A stretch of DNA of 64,000 bases from Humulus lupulus (Eukaryota > Streptophyta > Magnoliopsida > Rosales > Cannabaceae), in assembly GCF_963169125.1 (NCBI RefSeq), contig NC_084798.1, forward strand, positions 104,425,970-104,489,969. The letters run 5' to 3'. Position numbers and translations under genes: made by a program. How positions within the stretch are numbered: the first letter of the stretch is position 1; the number at the start of each line of letters is the position of its first letter. The notes beneath the pieces are model-generated. The model had not been told where the DNA came from. It worked only from the letters and a program-made list of their open reading frames with translations, and did no database searches. Of this stretch, positions 57,231 through 64,000 are shown in pieces.

Positions 57231-57700
57231 TCCTCCATAATACCTTAACTGGAGGAATCGTTTTGTTCTGTAGGACCATGTCCTTCCTGTCTAAGATCTG
57301 AACCAGTTGTTCCTCATAAGATGAATCAGTCTGTAATTCCAAGTCTTCATACTTTAACAAATTTTTCGTATCTGAGGCATACTTCCGAAGCATAGAAAAA
57401 TTGAATACGTCAGGAACTCCCGACAATGACGGTGGCAAAGCTAACCTCTAAGCCACCTGTCTGCTCCTTTCCAGGATCTCAAAAGGTTCGATGAATCTAG
57501 AGCTGAGCTTGCCCTTCTTCCCAAACCTCCTCACCCCTCCCAGTGGTGAAACTCGTAAAAACACGTGGTCCCCAACCTGGAACTCCACATCTCTACGCTT
57601 AGGATCAGTGTAGCTTTTCTGCCTGCTCTGTGAAGCAAGGATTCTAGCTCGGATCTTCTCAATAGCTTCATTTTTTTTCTGGATCATGTCCGGCCCCATA
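57231..57700 (-). pseudogene. pol: E6: integrase C-terminus and chromodomain, cut
   Basis: Minus strand: SRQKSYTDPKRRDVEFQVGD, VFLRVSPLGGVRRFGKKGKL, FIEPFEILERSRQVA, then MPPSLSGVPDVF and the chromodomain VQILDRKDMVLQNKTIPPVK, VLWR. It stops at the VLWR block, where it meets E5; the WELE helix of the chromodomain, polypurine tract and 3' LTR are missing. Confidence 0.9.
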
Positions 57701-58440
57701 TACTTCCTCTAACCCATATAATCCCAATGAATGGGTGATATACATCTTCTCCCATATAACATCTCTTATGGATCCACTCCAATCATTGATTAATAATTGT
57801 TGTTGTATGAAAACTCAATCAACGGGAGATACTTACTCCATGATCCCTCAAAATCTATCACGCATGCTCGAAGCAAATCCTCCAATACCTGAATCGTCCT
57901 CTCAGACTGTCCACCAGTCTGAGGATGAAACGTCGTGCTGAACTTCAATTGAGTCCCCATAGCCTTCTGCAAACTACCCAAAAACTTGGAGGTAAAATTA
58001 GGATCTCGGTCTGACAATATAGACTTACGAACCCCATGGAGACGTACGATCTCCCGCACATATAACTTCGCATACTGATCCACTGTATATGTCGTCTTCA
58101 CTGGAAGGAAATTAGCTGACTTGGTGTATCTGTCCACTATCACCCACACCGAGTCATGAAGCCCTGCTGTCCTGGGTAAACCTCCCACAAAGTCCATCGT
58201 AATATCCTCCCATTTCCACTCGAGAATACCCAAAGGCTGAAGCAACCTTGCTGGTCGTTGATGCTCAGCTTTCACCTGCTGACAGGTTAAACATCTAGCC
58301 ACGTACTCCACCACATCCTTCTTCATTCCGGGCCACCAATATAACGTCCATAGATCTCGATACATGTTTATGGTACCTGGATGAAGTGAGTACAGTGTAG
58401 TATGCGATTCATCCAATATCTCACGTCTGATCCCCACATC
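57701..58440 (-). pseudogene. pol: E6: integrase core, best-preserved copy
   Basis: A clean 215-residue frame (58437-57790): zinc-binding [18 protein letters not shown] and [14 protein letters not shown], then the core with Asp in [12 protein letters not shown], Asp in [12 protein letters not shown] and Glu in GGQSERTIQ. All three catalytic acids and the His/Cys ligands are visible. The frame ends in a stop right after SYNNNY, where E3 continues QLMIGVAPYEM. This is the only copy in the window with an undamaged DDE set. Confidence 0.9.
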
Positions 58441-59143
58441 AGCTGGAACAGAAATCCTCCCCTGATATCGTAGAACACCAACCTCAGAAAATAGAAGAGC
58501 CCTTAGCTACCCCCGCTAAGACATTCTCTCTAACCTCTTGTAACTGTGGATCTACCAATTGACCTTCCTTAATCCGCTCTAGTAGGGTCAACTGCAAAGT
58601 AATGTTGGCCAACTGGCCCACCACCAGTTCTATCCTCGCCCTAGTCATCTCATCAGCCAATTCTCTGGAAATCTGTGTAGAACTAAATAACTGCCCCGAG
58701 CCTCTCCGGCGCAATACATCCGCTACTACGTTGGATTTCCCTGGGTGGTAAAGAATGTCACAGTCATAGTCCTTTACAAATTCCAACCAACGTTTGTGCC
58801 TCATTTTTAGATCCTTCTAGGTGAAGAAGTACTTCAAACTCTTGTTGTTGGTGTATATCTTGCACTTCTCTCCATATAGATAATGTTGCCACACCTTCAT
58901 TGCGAATACCACCACTGCTAATTCTAGATCATGGGTAGGATACCGCTGCTCATACTCCTTCAGCTGTCGTGACGCATAAGCTATAACTTTCTCGTTATGC
59001 ATTAACACATAGACAAAACTAACCTTGACGCATCGCAATAGACCACAAAGCTTCCTTCATCCGAAGGAAGACTCAGCACAGGTGCAGTAATGAGTCGTCG
59101 CTTCAATTCTTGAAAATTTTTCTAACACTTGTCTGCCCAGAGG
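58441..59143 (-). pseudogene. pol: E6: RNase H part
   Basis: Blocks: [75 protein letters not shown], then the linker to integrase ([20 protein letters not shown]). The catalytic TDH motif is TNN, and a frameshift damages the first Asp block (CDAS region, about 59030). The frame is broken at 59143 by a solo LTR. Confidence 0.88.
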
Positions 59144-61498
59144 TGTAGCATCCCAAATTTGCTAATTATGCTTAGGGCCTTGAGTTGCGTGCCTGGAGGG
59201 CAATAATTGATATATTGTTTTAATATGTGAATCTAATTAATATGTGATTAGAAGTGCATGTTTAGGTAAATTAAATATGCATGTGGCCCCCACTTAGCTG
59301 TTAGGGGCATATTTGTACTTTTAGCTCGTTGAGGGCATAAATGTTATATTTATGTGTATTGTGATGGATACCACGTGTGAGTGGTGATATAATTGTGGTG
59401 CACGTTCTGAGATGGTCTTAGAGAGCTGTTTAGCTAGAAAGTCACAACGAGGTTAAATACCGAGCACGGGAGGAGCTTAGGGGTATTTTGGGAATATTAT
59501 AAAGTGTTCGGGAATTATTGAGTAGCGGTTAGTAATTCAGTAATGGTTTAGACGTGTCGGGATTAATCGGGGATTTTTAGGCATACTCAAGGACTTAGCA
59601 GGATGTATTAAAAGACTAAATCGCCCTTGGTGTTATATGAGGATTTAGGTTAGCTTAAAGGGTAATTGAGTCATTTTGGGAAAATGGATATACTCAGGTA
59701 AGGGCTAGGGAAACACTAGAAACGCTTAGCCAAAAACAGAAGAAAGAAAAAGGGAACCAATTCTCTCTCTCTCTCTCTCACGTTCGGCTCACTCTTTCCT
59801 TCTCCTTGATAGTTGAGAGCTTGAAGAATCTTGAGGATTTTAGACTAAGGAATTGAAGAATTTTACTTGGTGTGGCTAGAGGAATCAGTTCAAGGGTGTG
59901 TTTAACACAGAGGTAAGGTTTCATCCCTGATTTTCTTTAAGTTTCCAAGCATGTTCTTGAGAGTTTGTGAATGAAAGTTGAAAGATGGATTTGTGGCTTG
60001 TTATTATGAGAATTGAGCTTGGGAATCAAAGGGGATTAGCTTGGAGTTGGAATTGGAGGAAGCTCAAGGTCGAATTCTTGTTTAAGGTAAGAATTCCATG
60101 CATTTTTTAGGTTCATATTCTGAAATGGTTTAAGTTTTCTGGTTTGTGGTTTAAGTTTGATAAAGTTTTAAAACACTAGGTGATTTATGGATTTGGTTGG
60201 ATATTTGAGTTTGTTGTTGTTGTTTCTGGGTTACCATACTGCTCAATTAGGGGTTTTAAGTTGAATTGGGACTTTGGTGTACTTGGGTGTTGATTTGGAA
60301 GAGATTTGGCTCAGGAAAAATGTGGGGAAAAACCCAGTTTTCTGGGTTCGCGTATGAGTGCCGCGACCCTGTTCTTCCATGCCGCGGTGCTAGGTTGAAT
60401 CAAGGCATGGGGACCATTCTGGGCGCCGCGGCCCCTATAGGGTTGTGCCACGACACTAGGCCAATTTCTGGGAAGGGGAAAATGAGTTTTTGGGGTTTTG
60501 GCTCAGGGGGCTCAGGGACGCTTCTGCTACCTCGTGGGGGGAAACGGGAGGTCCCGAGAGCATGGGATTGGTTCCGGGAGATGATTATGAATTGGTTAGT
60601 AACAAGAGTGCTATATAAGTGTTTTGATTAGATTTTTAGCGTGGCTCGGGTTAGAGGACCGTGGTCGAGATTTTGATGCTCAAGAAGCTTGAGACATAGG
60701 TAAGAAAACCGCTGCACCCATAGAGCAGGGTGAGGCCCCATAGTTGTGTTGCAGGGCATGGTCCTATATGATTATGTGTAGGGCATAGCCCATTGATTAT
60801 GTTAATACATGTTTAAGTGTTTGTTTAATTATGCTATGTATGCATATATGTTAATGATCAATAGGAGCTTGGAACGGTGAAGGCCGAGAATGGCAAGGGC
60901 CGGGAACGATGAAGGCCGAGAATGGGAAGGGGGCCGGGAGCAGCGTTTAGCACGCGGAGTGTGAGTTGCCAGGGTAAGACCCTAAAGGATACCTGGGATA
61001 TCCTTACGGTGTAAACCGCGAACCCAGGGCCTGGTAAAGTGCCTGGGACGACATGGTCATATGTGGTTAGCCTGTTGGCGGATTTGTTATATGCTAAATG
61101 ATTGATATGCATATGTTATCTATTTGTGTGGAGTTTTCTTGCTGGGCTTTGGCTCACGGTTGCTTTGTGGTGCAGGTAAGGGCAAGGGGAAAGCCGAGCA
61201 ACCATGATTATGGAGAGCGTGAGGCGACACGTACATATCTGGTCTGCCTGGCAATCACGGCCAGGGGTATTTTTGGGAGATGCTTTGTACTGAATCCTAT
61301 TATGTCGTGTAGTCGACCTAAAACATACTTTAGGATCCCAAATGTAAAACACTTTTAATTTTCAATTGATGGGTATATTTTCAAATTATGTGATTTTTAG
61401 TACAATTTAGTTAAACTTTTTACCTAATTCTTGATTAGCAAGTTAAATGCACATTTTAAACTCACTTGGTAACGACTCTAAGGTAGTAGGGTGTTACA
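59144..61498 (+). mobile_element. Solo LTR, family B, inserted in E6
   Basis: 2,355 bp from TGTAGCATCCCAAATTTG to GTAGGGTGTTACA, + orientation, opposite to E6. Target duplication AGAGG (59139-59143) and AGAGA (61499-61503), one mismatch, with pol continuing on both sides. Best complete family B reference: pyrimidine tract (CT)n near 59763-59781, donor-like sites GAGGTAAGG (59911), ATAGGTAAGAAAACC (60696-60710) and GTGCAGGTAAGG (about 61173), GC module 60345-60460 and minisatellite 60870-60950. Confidence 0.93.
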
Positions 61499-62340
61499 AG
61501 AGAAACTTCAAATTCTTCCGTGTCAATTCTGTCATTGGTGCCACAATCTTCAAGTACCCTTCTGCAAATCGTCCGTAGTAACCTGCTAACCCGAGGAAGC
61601 TCCGAACCTCCGAGGCAATCCTTGGCCTCAACCAATCTCTCACTACGTCCACCTTAGATGGATCCACCATAATTCCTTCCGCACCAACAATATGTCCAAG
61701 GAATGTCACTTCTAGTAGCCAAAATTCACACTTCTTAAACTTGGCGTACAACTGATGCTCTCTCAACCTCTACAGAACCTGTCAAAGATGTCGCTCATGC
61801 TCTGCCTTTGAACTGGAGTACACTAAGATGTCGTGGATGAAGACAATGACGAACTAATCCCAGAAATCTTTGAGCACCCTGTTCATTAAGTCCATGAAAG
61901 CCGCTGGGCATTAGTCAAACCAAACGACATGACCAGAAACTCATAGTGCCCATACCTCGTTCGAAAGGCCATCTTTGGTATATCCTCGTCCTTGATCCTC
62001 TAGTTGTGATAACCAAATCGAAGATCAATTTTCAAGAATACTATCTTTCCCTGTAGCTGATCGAATAAGTCGTCAATCCTTGGTAAAGGATACTTATTCT
62101 TGATATTCAACTTGTTAAACTCTCTGTAGTCTATACACATTCTCAAAGTCCCATCCTTCTTCTTCACAAACAAAACTGGAGCACCCCATGGCGAGTAGCC
62201 CGACCTGATGAACCCCAAATCCAGAAGCTCTTGTAACTGCATCTTCAATTCCTTCAGTTCTGCCGATGCCATTCTATATAATGCCCTCGACACTGACTCT
62301 GTCCCTAGCGCTAACTCAATCACAAACTAAATCTCCCTAT
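61499..62340 (-). pseudogene. pol: E6: reverse transcriptase
   Basis: In minus-strand order: [73 protein letters not shown], then [17 protein letters not shown] with a small deletion. The catalytic box is FIHDILVYS: the first Asp is His. After it come [20 protein letters not shown] and [17 protein letters not shown]. The segment passes across the solo LTR into RNase H. Confidence 0.9.
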
Positions 62341-62930
62341 GCGGTGGTAACCCTGGAAAATCCTCAGGAAATACATCCAAGAACTCAAAAACCAATCTGG
62401 TCTCCCCCGGCCCTGTTGGAAAAACCCTAGTGGAATCCACCACAAAAGCTAGAAAGCCCATACATCCACCCTATAATAAGTCCCTGGCTCTCAGTGCTGA
62501 TATCATGGGTATGTGGGGTCCACATACAGCTCCCACAAAGACAAAGGGATCCTCGCCCTCCGTCTCAAAGGTCACCATCTTCTTCCTACAGTCAATAGTA
62601 GGTCCGTATCTAACCACCCAATCCATGCCCAAAATCATGTCAAATTCCTCTATACCCAACAAAATCAAGTCTACTGATAACTCCCTACCATCAACCATCA
62701 CTGGCAGTGCTCTAATCCACCTCCTAGAAACTACCAGTTCCCCTGTAGGCAATATAGTTCCAAACCCCATTGTATAATACTCACTCGGTCTACACAGTCT
62801 ATCAATCACCTTACTAGAAATAGATGAATGTGTAGCACCAGAGTCAATCAATACAATAAAAGGAGAGCCAGCGCTAGAACGCTGACTTGTCACTACCGAG
62901 GGACTAGCCTCGGCCTTTGCCTACGTTAGG
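62341..62930 (-). pseudogene. pol: E6: protease
   Basis: VLIDSGATHSSISSKVIDRL with an intact DSG loop, LPTGELVVSRRWIRALPVMV, FDMILGMDWVVRYGPTIDCR, then VTFETEGEDPFVFVGAVCGP. The frame is continuous for 140 residues (62893-62471); a stop separates it from gag at about 62925. It is followed by a linker to RT with stops. Confidence 0.9.
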
Positions 62931-64000
62931 GTGAACACTCGAGCTGGAGTCAAGCTGTCCACCTTCCTTGCTTCCCTTTTCTTCACTATTGGGTAGTCCT
63001 TCTTGAGGTGTCTTACCACCCTACACACATAACAAGCCTTAGCCCGACATTCACCCAGATGGCGTCTTCTACACCTCGTGCAGTTTGGATAGCTCCTCCA
63101 TGCATCACCGCCTCCCTGATGGCCACCCTGAGTACCCCGACCTCTCCTATCAAGACCAAGAGTGGTCGAAGCATCAGGGGTATTCCTCTTCAGATCATTG
63201 GGGCCTCCGCCCCTACCAGACCCAGAGTTTGGAGGCACCGCCATGCGGCCCTCCCGTCTAGCTGCACTCTCCCTCCACATCTTGTTCTCCATTTCCTCAG
63301 CGGTAAGAGCCTTCTCAATAGCCTGGGCATAAGTTGTCCCCCAGGAACTGTTGTAATCCTCACATCTCAGGCTATGATAGAATTAAGCCCCCTAATAAAT
63401 CTGTCCTGCCTAACTGCATCTGTAGGCACAAGATCCAACACAAACTTCGCAAGTCTGTCGAACTTCAAGGCATATTCTGTCACCGTCATGTTGCCCTGAA
63501 CCAAACCCACAAATTCATTAGCCTTCGCTACCCTGATGGCAACATGACAGTACTTCTGACTGAACAAATCTTTGAATCCATCCCAATCTAGGGTAGTAAC
63601 ATCTTTGGCCTGCGAAGTCACTTCCCACCAAATGCGGGCATCTCCTCTCAACATATATGCGGCGCAAGCCACTCCCTCATGACCTTCTACCCTCATAAAA
63701 TCTAAAATGGCAGTAATCATACTCATCCACTGTTCAGCCTTTAGTGGCTCCAGTCCTCCCTCAAAAGTTGGAGGATGCTATCTCCTGAACAGCTCATACA
63801 ACGACTTTGATCTGTTCCTAACTTCCACTGGCTGACCAACTAGTACCACTACAGGAGGCACAATAGGGGCAGCACTCCCTGACAGAGCATGCTGTCTTAG
63901 TAGATGGATCTGCTCATCTTGGCACTGTAGTCGTGCTTGCATATCTGCCATAACCTACTGCTAGTTCTCAAGGACTGGCGGAGGGTTCTGGCCCTGGTCA
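62931..64000 (-). pseudogene. gag: E6: gag, running off the right edge
   Basis: From the right edge on the minus strand: an acidic start region, RLQCQDEQIHLLRQHA, then HPPTFEGG, CAAYMLRGDARIWWEVTSQA, FSQKYCHVAIRVAKANEFVG, a frameshift near 63340, the Gly/Arg linker, and the knuckles CTRCRRRHLGEC and CYVCRVVRHLKKD (last Cys of the second knuckle is Tyr). The gag start codon, primer site and 5' LTR should lie just beyond 64000. Confidence 0.9.

Noticed and set aside
63008..63591. Long + strand frames at the right edge
   Set aside because: Shadows of E6 gag on the minus strand.
1..64000. Integrated plant pararetrovirus
   Set aside because: All RT-bearing segments have chromovirus or OTA gene order with LTRs and integrase; no movement or coat protein was seen.

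Overview
This window is a piece of a plant nuclear genome. I recognise no host gene in it. It is intergenic heterochromatin made almost entirely of nested, decayed LTR retrotransposons, plus one small CACTA-type DNA transposon. The evidence for a plant is Ty3/gypsy chromovirus (Tekay/Del-like) pol sequence with tRNA-iMet-type primer sites, OTA/Tat-type Ty3/gypsy elements carrying an antisense gene, and CACTA ends with subterminal repeats. The species cannot be named from sequence alone; a flowering plant is safe, a eudicot is likely. There are no rRNA, tRNA, CRISPR or bacterial features.

Layout, left to right. 220-1172: LTR fragment (minus). 1173-3833: badly decayed chromovirus E1 (+), with its 3' LTR at 3834-4975. 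5205-7796: minus-oriented LTR. 7797-8767: 3' part of an OTA element (+). 8768-17690: chromovirus E3 (minus strand; 3' LTR, chromodomain, integrase, RNase H, RT, protease, gag), split by a solo LTR (13912-15912) and a CACTA element (16167-17164). 18041-42208: chromovirus E4 (+), with gag-pol split by a solo LTR (20016-22564, perfect TATGA duplication). Its 3' LTR is split by a 10.7 kb OTA element, OTA1 (25923-36643), and by a 3.9 kb LTR-like insertion (37951-41832, perfect TCTGT duplication). 42209-45521: 3' end of another OTA element, OTA2, with antisense gene, polypurine tract and 3' LTR. 45522-49664: AT-rich debris with LTR pieces. 49665-57230: chromovirus E5 (+) with a nested solo LTR. 57231-64000: chromovirus E6 (minus) with another nested solo LTR, joined tail to tail with E5 and running off the right edge.

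Two LTR families of about 2.0-2.5 kb recur in both orientations. Family A reads TGTAACGACCCAAAATCG at its 5' end and GGCGTTACA (with variants) at its 3' end. Family B begins TGTAGCATCCCAAATTTG and ends GTAGGGTGTTACA. Several copies are solo LTRs with recognisable 5-bp target duplications, so both nested insertion and LTR-LTR recombination have been active. All four chromovirus copies with readable RT have a damaged catalytic YxDD-type box.

The most informative part is the pair of OTA elements. Both carry, between pol and the 3' LTR, a gene on the strand opposite to gag-pol, with its own TATA box about 650-670 bp upstream of the start codon and an 80-bp phase-1 intron at the same codon position. 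In OTA1 a 60-64-bp minisatellite lies between pol and this gene, and most of RT, RNase H and integrase is deleted. Antisense genes and pre-LTR tandem repeats are known for this lineage, so this is a good example of a described but poorly understood system rather than a clearly new one.
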